NCBI RefSeq assembly: GCF_047663525.1 | Contig: NC_092611.1 | Coordinates: 7,849,001 to 7,913,000 of the forward strand | Direction: 5' to 3' | DNA length: 64,000 bases | Origin: Anas platyrhynchos | Taxonomy: Eukaryota; Chordata; Aves; Anseriformes; Anatidae | In this document: one piece after another, positions 31,273 to 43,700 of the stretch | Layout: every line of letters starts with the position of its first letter | Numbering within the stretch: position 1 is the first letter of the stretch | Program-made: the position numbers and the translations under genes | Notes under the pieces: model-generated | The model's database searches: none | The model's input: only the letters and a program-made list of their open reading frames with translations | What the model was told of the DNA's origin: nothing

Positions 31273-33966
31273 CAAACAAAAAAATGGCACTTTCTCCATT
31301 TACATATGCACGTCCTCAGGTCAGAAACTCAATGCTCTTACTTCATTTGCATTTCAGGCATCCACCTCAGTCTTTCTGAGAAATGTATGGGGCTTTCCCC
31401 ATTCTATCTCCATTACTTTGCCATGTTGGAAGCAGCAAAGCCCCGGCTAGAACCAGTCTCTTCTCCTTGTTGTGGACGAACAGAATTTTGTTTTTAATTC
31501 CCAGGGGGTCCAAGTCAGCTGTGCTAGGTTGGATTTGAATTACTCTCTACTTTTGTCTGGAATAGCCAGGCATGAGCTACTTTGGAGGAAAGTTCATTAT
31601 ATCCTGAACAGACAGAATGTTCCCAGCACAAATCTCCTCCCAGTTCCCAACTGGCCAGCTGTAACTGAACCTTCTTTATAGGGTACACACCAGGGCAGGT
31701 CAAATGGGGTGCAGGAGAGCTGCCCCCCCCCACCACCACCACCATTAGCACCACCCAATGAAGTATGAATAGTAACTCGAAGGGTAAGTAGCCGCTTGGC
31801 TGCACAGCCTGCTGTTCAGATTGCAGCTGGATCCAGCTTGCTTGCTGCTGAGATCAGCCTCTTCCACAAGGTGAGTTTCTCCTTGAGTCCAGGAGCTCCA
31901 CAGCCAAGTCTCAAATCCCCTCCCAGACCAGAAGGTGAATGTAGCAGGAAGAAAAAAATCACACAAGAATAAAACTCAACAGGAGTAATTCTGCTGCATG
32001 AATACTTCCTTTCTGAGCTTGGCTATGAATTTTGAAAGTGCAGTTTGCTAACAGAGGGTGGAGAAGCCAAGGTAAGCAAAGGATTTACAACACCACAAAA
32101 GTTTTCCTCATTCTTAGTTACTGCTGACCTACAAAACACAGGTAAATACACTAGAGGAAAACTGTTTAGAGTAGTAAATCATTGATGGGGGACATTTGCT
32201 GATGGACTTACTATGGATCAAATAACTGTAAAGATTTAAATTCAAAATAATTCTCCAGGAGAGTGTTGAAGGACTGTTCACCTAGTGTAGCATACTTTTT
32301 CCACTTGAAGAGAAAAAAAAAAAGGCTTCTTTGACAAGACAGAGAAAACAACAAACAAAGAACAACAACAAAAAAAAAAAACCACAGGTCCTGGCCTCAT
32401 TTATAGCAAAACATTTCAAAATTTCATGCAAGTGGAGTAAATTAAACTTCATGGGAGCATATATTAAGTGAGGACCCTGTCTTTTTATTGCTCCAATTTC
32501 TAGCTTCTTGAGAAGTGCTATGATGTAAATCCAAACCATGAATATCCACTTTTTCCTCTGATCTGTCTCCTGGTATCATTTGTAGGCATCTACATTATCC
32601 GGCTCTATTCCAGAAAGCTGCTAGCCCAGCGTCTGCACTTAGGGCTGCTGTTTCGCCCTTCCTGCCAGCTAAAGGAAAGCTCAGCCTGTGGACCCAAAAG
32701 AGCTGGGTGCTTCAGACAAGCTGCTCTTGAAAATGCTATTTCTTACACCTGCCAAAAAGGGACTGACCTCAATATGCAGCGTTATGAGAGGCCTTTAATT
32801 CGTACAGCATGTTGACTTCTCTTTTTCATCACAACCAAGGTATCAGCTGATACCTCCCCTGGCACTGCTGAAAAGAGCAACCAGTCAGACCTATGCACAA
32901 GGGCCTTCCAGTGAAGTTCAGTAAGAGCTGGGCACCTGGAAACCACCAGCTTCTTAAATGCCACATTCTTCACTTTATCTATGTTTGGTTTGGCAAATTT
33001 GCTCCAAGAAATAGGCCTACTAGCACCTTTTCTCCCAAGCCCGTGGTATTCTTACAAGAATCCCAGAGGTGTACACTTAGTATAGCTTTGGAACTACAAA
33101 ACACGGTGCCGTTTGCTTTGTTGCTCAAAGGTGTAGGAGTGATGGGCTGCAGCAGATTTCACACAGAGAACAGTGCATCTCTTCTGCTATTCTGGGCCTT
33201 GATTTGTCAGAACTTAACCGGCTGACAGATGGGTGAGGGGGAGACTGGGAATTAATGCCTGTTGCTTTTGGTAGATACGAGTGTATTTTCATGGTTCCAC
33301 TTCTTCAGGGTCTAATACTGCTGGTCAGGAACAGGCAAAAAGGAACACCCAGTTTCTGCTTTCCCACTTCAAGCTTTGTCCAGTTTTTCTAATGACTGGG
33401 CTGGATACCTGGCCTACTTAAAGAAAACATTTTATCCTGCCTTATTAATGAAGTTAGCTAGGTCTACATGCTACTTTTCCAGGGTTATCTCTTTTCTTTC
33501 CAAGGAAAAGCTGCCCTGGATAACTATTGCCTTTATCTCATTTTTGTTTTGCCAGGTTTCTTTTAAGACTGAACTCTGTATGTTCAAGAAAAAACAGGGA
33601 AACATTCCACTGAAGTAAATGCTACCTCCAGTGCTACCTTACAGAAATGCTGTGTCAAAAGAAATTTTTGATCTCCACAACCCCAGAGCACACACTAGTT
33701 TTGACTTCCCTAGTATCTGCACAATCTGCCTTTGCAGCTCCATTGCTTCATGCCTTTGGCAATTGCCATCAACAATGCAGCAAGTCAGCAACATGATCTG
33801 TAGTGATTCTTCCTGTCTCATCTCAGCATGTCTTCGCATTTCTGCCAATCTAATAGAGAAGAGAAGCTACCCACTGGATTCAAAGTATGCATTAACAGAA
33901 GTCAGAACAAATAACACATATAGAATAGTGGCTATACTGAAGGCATTTAAATCAGAGGAATATAGT

Positions 33967-33994
33967 TGACCACATCCTTGACCACATCCTTCCC
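33967..33994. repeat. 14-bp tandem duplication
   Basis: TTGACCACATCC-type unit present twice in direct succession in intergenic DNA. Confidence 0.6.
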
Positions 33995-34966
33995 CTTTGG
34001 ATTTAATGGCAGAGAGCTGTTTTACTTACAAAGGCATTTAAACTGCTGTCTGACTGGGATCTTTCTTTGAGCATGCGTTCCTTGTGGAAAATATAGATAC
34101 TACTTCTTCCATGACGCAAATAATGAATATATCGAAGACTGTCATATAGTGTTCACATGGACACAGGTGAATTCACTGTACAATCATCAGCATGTAGGGA
34201 ACCTTACTGGAAAGTCCCAACAGCCCTTTTCTTATTTAGGGGTCACTGTTAAAAATACATTTTGGAGATCTTTTCATTTAAATCAAAGAATTTTCAGCAA
34301 CAAAAGATTTGCACACAATCAAGTGTTGCAATTTTAAAATTGTTTGCAAACTTATCTTTATTCTGAGATCAATGTATCACTGGGTGTTTTATAGAGGGAA
34401 GTTATGTTTTGACTGATTAGATTTTACAGCCTTTTTTTAAGAGGAACCTTGAAGAAGAAAGGTTTATTTATTACTTTTACAAGATTATCTTAAATGTTAT
34501 ATGCAGGTTTAGTACGTTTCTCATTGTGCAGGGTATGAAGAAGTACTCAGCACAGCAAATCAGCAGGATTACAGGACATCACGGATGGGACAGGGTCCAT
34601 CCCATGGAGATATGATCCATATGAGGAGTTATAAAGTTATTTACAAAGTTGGTTAGGTAAAAGTTTAGAGGAGACAACTAAGGACACGTTAATTGAATAC
34701 TTCAACAACTTCAGAACTAAAACTACCAAGTTAAAGATGAATCAATTACAAGACTGACCCTGAAAGCAGACACCTGGGGCTGCAGCTGTCAATTTCTATG
34801 ATTCACCCTGTGTCTGCAAGAAACGAGGCTTCATTTGGCAAAGTCATTAAGCGTGTTCCTGGCCTCAAACTGATGAACTAGCTACAGTGAGACTTCTTTT
34901 GTCATAGGAAGGAGGCATTTAGTATTTCAGCCTAAGTATTAAATCCCATTCAGGCCAGAGGCTTAC

Positions 34967-35092
34967 CTTCTGTGGATGGAACTTCCAAAAGCAGGGTTGT
35001 TTACTTGCCACATTTTCTAGTTTTCGGTCAGTAGGTGACATTTTCAAATCTTCCCGCCTTCCCAATTTAGCTCCAGAGAAGAGAAAAAGAAG
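34967..35092 (-). other. Exon-like segment, unassigned
   Basis: Forty-two open codons, containing KLGRREDLKMSPTDRKLE and QPCFWKFHPQK, end at a consensus donor CAGAAG|GTAAGC. Two acceptors are possible: TTACCAG at 35,093, giving phase 0, or CTCTGGAG about 20 bases lower after a better pyrimidine tract. With the first one it splices in frame to the segment at 35,376. No domain or homologue is recognised; it may be part of an undescribed minus-strand transcript or chance. Confidence 0.28.
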
Positions 35093-35375
35093 CTGGTAAG
35101 AAAAGATCAAATGCCATTCTGGTACTTCTGCGGCACACACCAAGTCATCTACGATTCCAGTACTTCACAATGAAAAGCTATTAACAAGCATTTTCTTTTC
35201 TAGTTAGCTGTAGTTTGGTTTTTGTTTTGTTTTTTACTTCTGAAAAGACTTCTCATTTTGACCGTAAATTTAAAGCATTCTTCTTTACCTCAGGCTTTTA
35301 TTCCTTCCTGAGGAACACAGTGGACACAATACTTTCTCCTCTCAGGTTTGAGAACAACATTACAGAAACACCTAC

Positions 35376-35464
35376 CTTAGGCCACCAACACGGGAACTTT
35401 GGAGCGACAATGCTGTGATCTTTCAACAGTGGCATAAACACAGCTTCTTGAGAACCTTCATGTC
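35376..35464 (-). other. Exon-like segment, unassigned
   Basis: Twenty-nine open codons (including QEAVFMPLLKDHSIVAPKF) lie between an acceptor TCCCTAACAG and a donor CCTAAG|GTAGGT. The other two frames have stops, so only one reading is possible. It begins two bases into a codon and ends in phase 0. Its partner exons upstream were not found. Confidence 0.28.
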
Positions 35465-36249
35465 CTGTTAGGGATAAAAGCATGGCATAAAACCAGAAAC
35501 TTCAAAGAAAGTTTTGGGGTTTTTTTTGGAGGTCAAGACTGAGATTGTAAGGAAACCTCTGTCCTACAGGGAGGTAATCCTAACTTTCATTTGACCATTT
35601 TAAAAAGCAACTTAATTTCAGATGTCCGATTTCTGGTACCTTAAGTTATCTGCCTTTCACTCTAAGTCAGCCAAGTTAAAACAACCTGTGCTTTTAGTCA
35701 AGGCAAAAACTCATTTGTATAGTTCAGCACAAAATTCTTTTGCTGTGGGGTAAGCTGGGTCATAATAACCTGCATCTGCTACAGTCTAAGAGAATTCAAT
35801 GGATATTCATTATTGTTATGTTTGTAGCTGGCAATTGAATAGGCTTAATTAACTGGCCTGTACTTAAGCACTGAGTGTGAAAATGTGCAGAGACTCTGCC
35901 AGCAGATCCGGACTGGTACTGCATTTCATTTGCGTTGACATCCTAATGAAATCCTCACTGGACGTTTTCTTCGGATGGACATTCTCATTAGTTGTTTTCA
36001 CTGGACCTTTTCTTCCAACAGCATTTGAAAGCACTGTATCGAGCTCTATCTGGATGAGAAGCAAGGATTAACTACATAATGAGCACAGTCAAGGTGGGCC
36101 TCAGTAACTGCGACACACACCACTGGAACATTGTCTGGCTTTGTTAACACACTAGGAGGCTTGATAAGCTTCACACTGGAAGACAAAAGCAGCAGAAACC
36201 ACCCAGTTTCAGCAGGTGTTGCTTCAGAGCCACACACAGCTGTAAGCTG

Positions 36250-38420
36250 GAGAGGTTCCTGGTCAGGGAACTCACCATACCTCCCTTTTCACACTCACAG
36301 CCATGTTTGGTGCTCTCTATGAGAAGCTAAACTTTACCCTGAATGCTGAAAAGGGCCTTTCATTTTCTATTAAGAGAGGCATAAGTCAAAACAACTGAAG
36401 GAAAAACAACAGCCCTGTGATCCTTCTTCGAATTCCAAATTAAGTCACCCTGGACTTGGTCAGTCTTATCAGCAGTCTCAGGGAAACAGCAGCCTTCCAA
36501 ACGTGAGGGGACTTCAGAGCTACTCCAGACAAGCTTGACTTCCAGAAGGTTTCAGAGAACACTAGAAAAAGAGCTATCAACAGTAAATACTTTAGAAGAA
36601 GAAGAAAAATAATGGTTGCACCACTCCTCTTTGTATTTGTTCTTTCTTTCAGTAACCATCAACAGAACATGAAAAGAAAACGCTGTGTGAAATTCTGGTC
36701 TTTTCATTGATAATCTTTTATTTTGTGGAAAAAAAATAATTTGAAACACAGAATTATTTATTTATAACTGAAGTGTACTTGTTAAGAAAACAACAGTGGG
36801 GAAAAAGGAAAAAAAAAATCAGCAAAACCCTATATACACATCTTTGTTCTGATCTAAAATAAAAGTAATTATTTTCATTGGAAAACTATTGCAATGAAAA
36901 AAATTGTCAGATTTCACTTGCTACTGCCTTCCGACATACCTTTTACAAATATTGGCTGGAAGCACAGCACACAGAGATAACTCTATCACCTGTGTACTGT
37001 ATTTTCCAGTGGATATTACAGACAGCAGTCACTGAAGATACTTATGTCAATGTCGTACTGTTATATCTGCTGATAACCTGAAAATAAAGCAATTAGGAGA
37101 GCAATGACAGCCTTTTCATTACTATATATCCCAGAAGAAGGCAATCACGGTGTTTTGTAATGGTTGCATGTAGGTACATTTTGCTTCCTAAAATCCTCTC
37201 ATTTTCTGAAAGTCCCTTCAAGGTGTCAGCAAATAACTAAATTCTCCCAAGGTGCAAAGGAACTACAACAAAGCTTGTGCTTCTGGGAGCAAGCTCAGAA
37301 AATGTGGAACCACCAAAGTGAGTAGGTGAGGGCAAAAAACAGGCAGTTCCTCTGGATCGAGGAGAGACACCAGTTTATGGAACTAAAGCTGAGAGCTTCT
37401 GTATAAGCTCCCAGGCACTTAGGTCTCACCCTCTTAATACCCTCTGTGGTTATGCAAAGGCAGAATGAGTAAGCACAGGTTTGTGTTTTGGAACCAGGAA
37501 GGAGTGGGTTCACAAACCTCTTCACACATAAGCAATTCAGTAAACACTGAAATGAAAAAGAACAGACTTTGCTGTTGGAAACAGTTGGCTGAAGCCTACC
37601 AACGCGGTTTGCCAAGGCATTGTGCTAGCTCACAGATGAGCAAGTTTATGTTATGCTGCTTCACCTGGAGCTAAGGAATACTGTGCAGAAAGAGACAGTA
37701 GGTGTGCTGAGTCCAATCTCAATCCTCAGAAACAAAGCCTATTCTGCAGTCAGGGTCTCCTGGCATCATAAAGACAGACTAAAAGATTAGAAATGGTAGG
37801 AAAGATATACTCTATTTAAAGATCAAGCTCCCAGAGCACTGGACACCAGCAGATACCCAGCTTGCTGCATGCTCTACTACAGGGAATGATTTAAGCATAC
37901 TTTGCCCAAACATCACACCTCTAAAGGCCTTCAAGGTCTCTGCCAGCAGACCTTACTGAGATCAATACGATTCTATTGAAAACATGCATAGGCAGCATAG
38001 AAATGCTGGGCAAGGCTTTGAAGTATTGCTCTGAACTGTACCTAAAAGATCCTCACAACTATCCTTGATATCAGAGATCAAAAAGGCAGTACAGAATACA
38101 CTGGTAAGATGGAGTGACCCACAGCCTCTCATCTTTTCTGCTTTACTGATTTAGCAATGAAAACTCTGAAATTAGTAAACAACGTTAAGAACTTCAGCTT
38201 TCCTCTCAAGCCCAGAAAATTATTGATGACTGAGGGTAAGCGTGAATGTACTTCAACCAATTAAAGCAAACAGAATATAGATTATTCATGACATATTTGA
38301 CCAAGTGCAACTCCAACTATGTATGTATCTGTCAAGATATTTCAGATAAAGCACTCTGTCCACAGATTCAAACATGTTCCCATAATCTGCCTTTAGCTAT
38401 TGATTTATGAGCTAGGTTCC
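36250..38420. other. 3' flank of the large minus-strand gene
   Basis: Between the last coding exon of the large gene and the exon-like segments no coding sequence is seen. The 3' UTR must lie here, but no AATAAA on the minus strand occurs close to the stop. The variant CATAAA sits about 15 bases after it, and canonical signals appear only near 36,720-36,770. Confidence 0.4.
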
Positions 38421-40758
38421 TCAAGGAAATTGGCTGGTGCCTATTTTACTTTGCTGAAGATAAAATAGTTCTGCTTCCATCTCTTCAATCCTCCGAGCAA
38501 TGCAGTTCTTCCTTATTTCCAGCAGCAGGGCTTCATCCCGCTTTGTGGCCCAAGAATCCAACAGCTCCGAATATTGCTGAGCTCCCCACACTCGTTTGTT
38601 GCTTGCAGTCTGTTACAGAAAATCAAAACAAAAGCAGAGTGTAGATTCAGTGGACAGCATCAAGGGATGGCTAAGGCACCACCAAGGCCACCTGGCCCAG
38701 TGGACAGGTCTGGGACAGGATCTACTGCCAGCACTATACGCTGACGCAGTGACTCAAGAGCATGTAGCGAGCTGCATAGGGCACACTCATTGCACATTCT
38801 GACCTTTACAGAGCTCACTGTATCTGAATTTCAAAATACTGCAAACAACCCACGCCTTATTACATCAAAGCCACACCAGTAATAATTTCAAGCTCTAGGC
38901 ATCACACTCTAAAAATTCAGCAACAGCTGGAGGTAAATATTCAGTGCAGAAGACATCCAGCTTATTTTAATTCTTTATTTACTGCTAGAAACAGGTATAC
39001 ATGAAAAGGAAGAGGCTTCTTATTCTCTTGCAGGTAAACTGCTCCCTAAGATCACAGAACTTGGCTGTATTATAATGGTTTCACCTGAATCTTTTGTGAT
39101 GAACCAGAAAGCTCTAACAGACGAGTTCGTAAGAAACAAAACCCCTGTGGTTTTGAAAGTACCTGCTGGGAGACCAAAAGACACAAGAAAAATAAAAGGA
39201 CTTGTACCTGAATGGCTGTTCTCCACAGCTTTCTCTTAAAAACCGCAGTTTCATTCAGTATCATGTTATTCTACACAGTGTTTGAATTCTCAGCACCTCT
39301 GCTTTCTACTACATAGCTTAAGGATAGGCTGTGTCACTCTTCGTACGACTCAAGGAATCTGCTTATCATTGTGGCTTACATAGTGGCTTTTGAGAAATAA
39401 ATGGAAAGACTAATGAACAAGGAATTTACAGGACTTATCCAGTATCACGCATGGAGATCAAAGGAAGCCTGATTCCCAGGTTGTGTTGATGAAGCACAGG
39501 ATTTAATTCAAGCTGTTGCTTCTCACTCGTTAGCTTGAAACCACAGCTGTGGACTGAGCTCACCTTGATACTTACACTGTAAGGACATGGAGTATGTGAG
39601 TTATACCACTTACCTTGCAAAAAAAACTTTAAGTAAGGGGACAATTACATGAAAAGACAATCTTTATGTTTAAGCAAAAAAAGAATCTCTTCCATTGTCT
39701 AATACTCTGAAATAAAGATACTGGAGCTTATGGAGGTTCAGATTGGAACGCAACTGATTGGCACAAGCACGTGTTTGCTGCCTTTTTCACCTTCCTTCAC
39801 CTCTGCAATGCAATGAAGCTGAATCACAAGGGCATGTGCCTATGTAAGGATGAGCTGCTGTGGCCACTGCTCTACAGCTGGTCAAAGACTAAATAGCAAA
39901 AGCTGATTCATACCGTAAATGCCTCTTCCTGCATTCTCAGTTCCTCCTCCAACGACTCCCCATCTTCCTTCATGCTCAAGGCCCGTACTGTCAGGTCAAA
40001 AAACTCCTCATTTAGCTCATCCAGCCTCTCTTCCAGTTTCGCAACCTTCAGCTAAAGAACACAAAATACCTTCATGGAAAACAACGAACACACATTCTAC
40101 AATGGCAGTATCTTTTAGCAGGGAACAGTCAGTCTTGGGGACAGGCATGCCAATTCAGAGGATACAGGTCATGTCATAACTGCGAGTAAAGAAGATGTCT
40201 CACTGAATGCAAATTCTTAGCAGGAGTTGTAGCAATAGAGAAACACAGAAGTGATGCTGTTGTTTTGCAGGCATTGGCCAATCAATTTAATGTGTCTGTC
40301 AGACTGAGGTTGAACAAGATTGTCAAAAAATTACTAAAAAGTTTAGGTGTTCATACTTAATTTCTAGAGCATAAGGACTTCGTACTTTTCTGAAATTAAG
40401 ACTCTCTGAATTGACTCTCTGTATTAAAGACTCTATATTAAATCAATACACATAATTTGAGATTTTTGATGACTATCATCATCGTGCATAGGGTGAGAGT
40501 TAAAAGAGAAAACAAATTCTTAACTTCCTAAACACTAAAGAATTTTTCATTTTTTTTCCCCTGCACACTCAAAATATCAGGGGAAGTTCTAGAGATGTTG
40601 ATGGATGACTGTCAGAGAAAAACTAGTAAAATGAATGACTGACCTTAACAGGAGAGGAATCTAACATCCAGTTGTAGTCACTTTTCTGGGAATTTTCCAT
40701 CCTGTCCTGGGTCTCCACTTGCAGCTTAAGGGCCTGGTACTTTTCCAGATTAGACACC
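38421..40758 (-). other. C-terminal coiled-coil tail (last three exons)
   Basis: Exons 40644-40758, 39914-40051 and 38421-38609. The sequence is strongly charged and heptad-like: [15 protein letters not shown], then [31 protein letters not shown], and finally [20 protein letters not shown] before the TGA at 38421-38423. This indicates a coiled coil. The last exon reads in only one frame through to the stop. Confidence 0.8.
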
Positions 40759-43700
40759 CTAATTGGGAAGTAAACATGACAGGAATTTCAAGAAGGAATC
40801 ACAGAAGTACAGCCCATATTTTATCTATTTCTTTTTCAGAAGAATGGAAAGAATGAATGAAGGAAGAAAGGCAGGCAGGCAAACATACAGGATAGCACTG
40901 TGAACGGTCTCATCCTATATCTCCAAGTAAGTCTGGTAGATTAGACAGTGAAAGGCTTTTTGCCACATTCTATAAGGACAGGACAAGGGGTAATGGTTCC
41001 AAATTGAAAGAGGCTAGATTCAGATTTGATATTAGAAGACGTTTTTTACCACAAGGCTGATTAGGCACTGGAACAGGTTGCCCAAATAAGAAGCATTCAA
41101 GATCAGGTTGCACAGGGCTTTGTGAAACCTCATCTAGTATGAGGCATTCCTGTACCTGGCAGGGGAGTTGGACTAGGTCTTTAAAGATCCCTTCCAACCC
41201 AAATCATTTAATGATTCTATGATTAGCAAAAGGGATTTCTCTGCTTCAGTTATATGCCTGAAGAATATTTGAAACAAATGACCGAGGCACTGGTCAATGA
41301 CTTTCCTAGAGCTTAAAAGCCAGATGATGAAATTGATCTTCATAATGGAATCCTGAATCTGTACCAGTACAGCAAAGCTGATTCAGGACTCCAGATCGTG
41401 AACAGAAAAAAATAGGATGTTGGGAAGCACAGACTTTGACAGAAACAACGTGTTGCCACCCAAAACAGAAGAGTAACATATCCACTGTCTAGAAAGACAA
41501 AGTAAATCATTATACATAGTATGAATGCTTCTATTTCTCTGGCAGCAACCTGTTGATGAGTTTTACCTCTCTTCTGGGGCTTTTTCCTTGACACATGGGA
41601 GCGGTGATACTCTGATGCTGACAAGTTCTTTGAGCACTTTCTGAGGGTCAAAATGAACAGCTAAGCAACCTCCTGAAGAATGCTGAAGTTGGAGACAAAA
41701 AATCAAACACCCAAATATTGCACAGAACATCACAATTCCAGAGATGATGAGGCTCAGCCAGAAAAAAAAAAAAAAAAAAAACAGTTCCTAAAAAAATCAT
41801 TTTATACTGCTTCTGCCTCCTGGCTTTCAGGTTTGCAGGTTAGATAGTTGCTGCCATTAGAGGAAATCACTACATTTACCTTCTCTGCTATCCCCCATGA
41901 ATGCAGGAAAAAAGCATTGGCAAGAGCCATGATAGCTCTGTTGAGCTCCATCAGAAAGCAGGAATGACCGATACCAGTTGAGGGACAACCTAAAGCAAAG
42001 GAAAAGGAACAGGACATATCTGTTGACATCAAGACTGTTTTAAGTCAGAACATCAGAGGCAATCCTTCTTCCTGTTCTTGCACACTTAACGTGTACAAGT
42101 ATACTGTTTATCCATGACACAGACATTTTTTGACACACACACAAAAAAAACAAAAAACAACCAAACTGATGCTCCTAGGTTTCATAAAATCCTGCCTGCT
42201 TTTGGGAACAGGACCCCCCCTATTTACCTACGTATCTCAACCCAAGGTGTCATTTCCCACATGCAGAACCAACGTGAAGACCAGACACTGCCTCTACCAC
42301 AGGCTACACACTCCTCTTCACACCTGTACCTGCTGTGATCCACGCCACAGCGTTCAGCAGGAGAGCAGTAAATTCCCCTGCATCTTCCAGCCTTGCTGCA
42401 CGTATGTAGAGGTACTTCATGGTGGCATCATAGTAGCAGTCCCCAGGGCTTGGGAGAAGCTCTCGGCCTGGACTTTGGGCAGGAACTGAGTGAGCCAGTG
42501 AGAGTACAAAAGCAGGGCATGAGCAGGCCCCGATTAACAGGCGCACCACTGCACAGCCAAAGCGGTACACCACGAACTGGTGAGGTGACAAACTGGCCAG
42601 GTCTGTGGGGATGAGGGCACTCCTCGTATCTTCTGAGGAGCTGTCACTTAAACATTTCTCTGAAAAGCAGGAAAACAGCTGTTGAGGTACATGTTAAGCC
42701 AGCTGAATGCTCCATCTTGTCCTCTTGCACATGGCAGCCGTCTGCCACAACTCTTATTCACGCCTTCGCTGCTGTCTGCTCACTGTGCAGCAGCCCTGTG
42801 CCATGACCTGTGCAAGACTCCAAAGCCACAGTTTCTTTTCCATCACAACACTGTCTGAGAGTGCACTGGTAGCCCAGCCCCCTAAGCATGCCAGTAACTA
42901 CTGGGGAGTTCTTTGAAAAGGCTGGCAGAGGAAACCTGGCCTGCTGCTTGGAACTTCCTCTAATTCTGCTTACAGAAGGATTTAAAACTCCCTGATGCCA
43001 CATGCCAAGCAAGCTGGCTTTTTCAGTCTACACACGTGAATTATTCAAACACTTTGTTTGGCTTATCAGTCTTCTGGTGACTTCCTTCTAATGCCCAGCA
43101 GCACAGCAGCAGATACTGTTTGTGTGCAAATGCTTTACCAAGACAGCAAGGATGAGGGACTTCTTTCCACCCAGTCTTATAACCTTATATTCTATCCCCT
43201 ATAGGGAAGCAGACACTGCAATACAGACTAAGCTTTGTTACCTGGATTACAACGGTCTGAAGGTTGTTGCAGCTTCACCAAAGCTTGCTTGATCTCACAC
43301 AGAGTCTTGGCAAGGGGGGAAGCTGCTATCAGGCCTTCCACCTCCAGCTCAGTCAGGTAAGCCAGCTGGGGATCTAAAAATGGGGGGACAATTTTAATAC
43401 CTGAAGCTAGAAGAAGCTCTTCATGGCTGGATGACTGCAATAAACATGCTGCCACAAACGAGTATTTCATTCAGCAGAGAGAATGCTTGTCTGGAAGCTG
43501 TGAGAGTCACAGAACTGATGGTGAAGAATTTTCCTGACCTCCTCATACTTAATTAGTATAGTGACGCTCAATCTCTTCCCTCCAGGTGGTTGCTTAATCT
43601 AGAGGTATAAAGGGCTCTGTGGGGATGAAAGATTCTTGAGTTCCCTCTTTTTAAGGAACAGGGGGCAGAAGTAGCTTTACTAAACCGGAGAACTTTCCAG

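Noticed and set aside
36046..36237. Minus-strand frame with KLIKPPSVLTKPDNVPVV preceded by a decent acceptor
   Set aside because: It runs into a stop with no consensus donor before it and has no phase-compatible partner. Kept only as background to the unassigned segments.
20066..38420. RNF17 or PARP4 as the gene in the gap, expected from human gene order
   Set aside because: None of the exon-like readings matches what I recall of either protein (Tudor domains, PARP or vault-interacting regions). The shared SPGDF string at 27,190-27,309 is too short to count.
41641..41755. Acceptor CTGGCTGAG just after the T20 run as the start of the second-helix exon
   Set aside because: It would require two leftover bases from the previous exon, but exon 41880-41989 ends in phase 0, so the frame would be lost.
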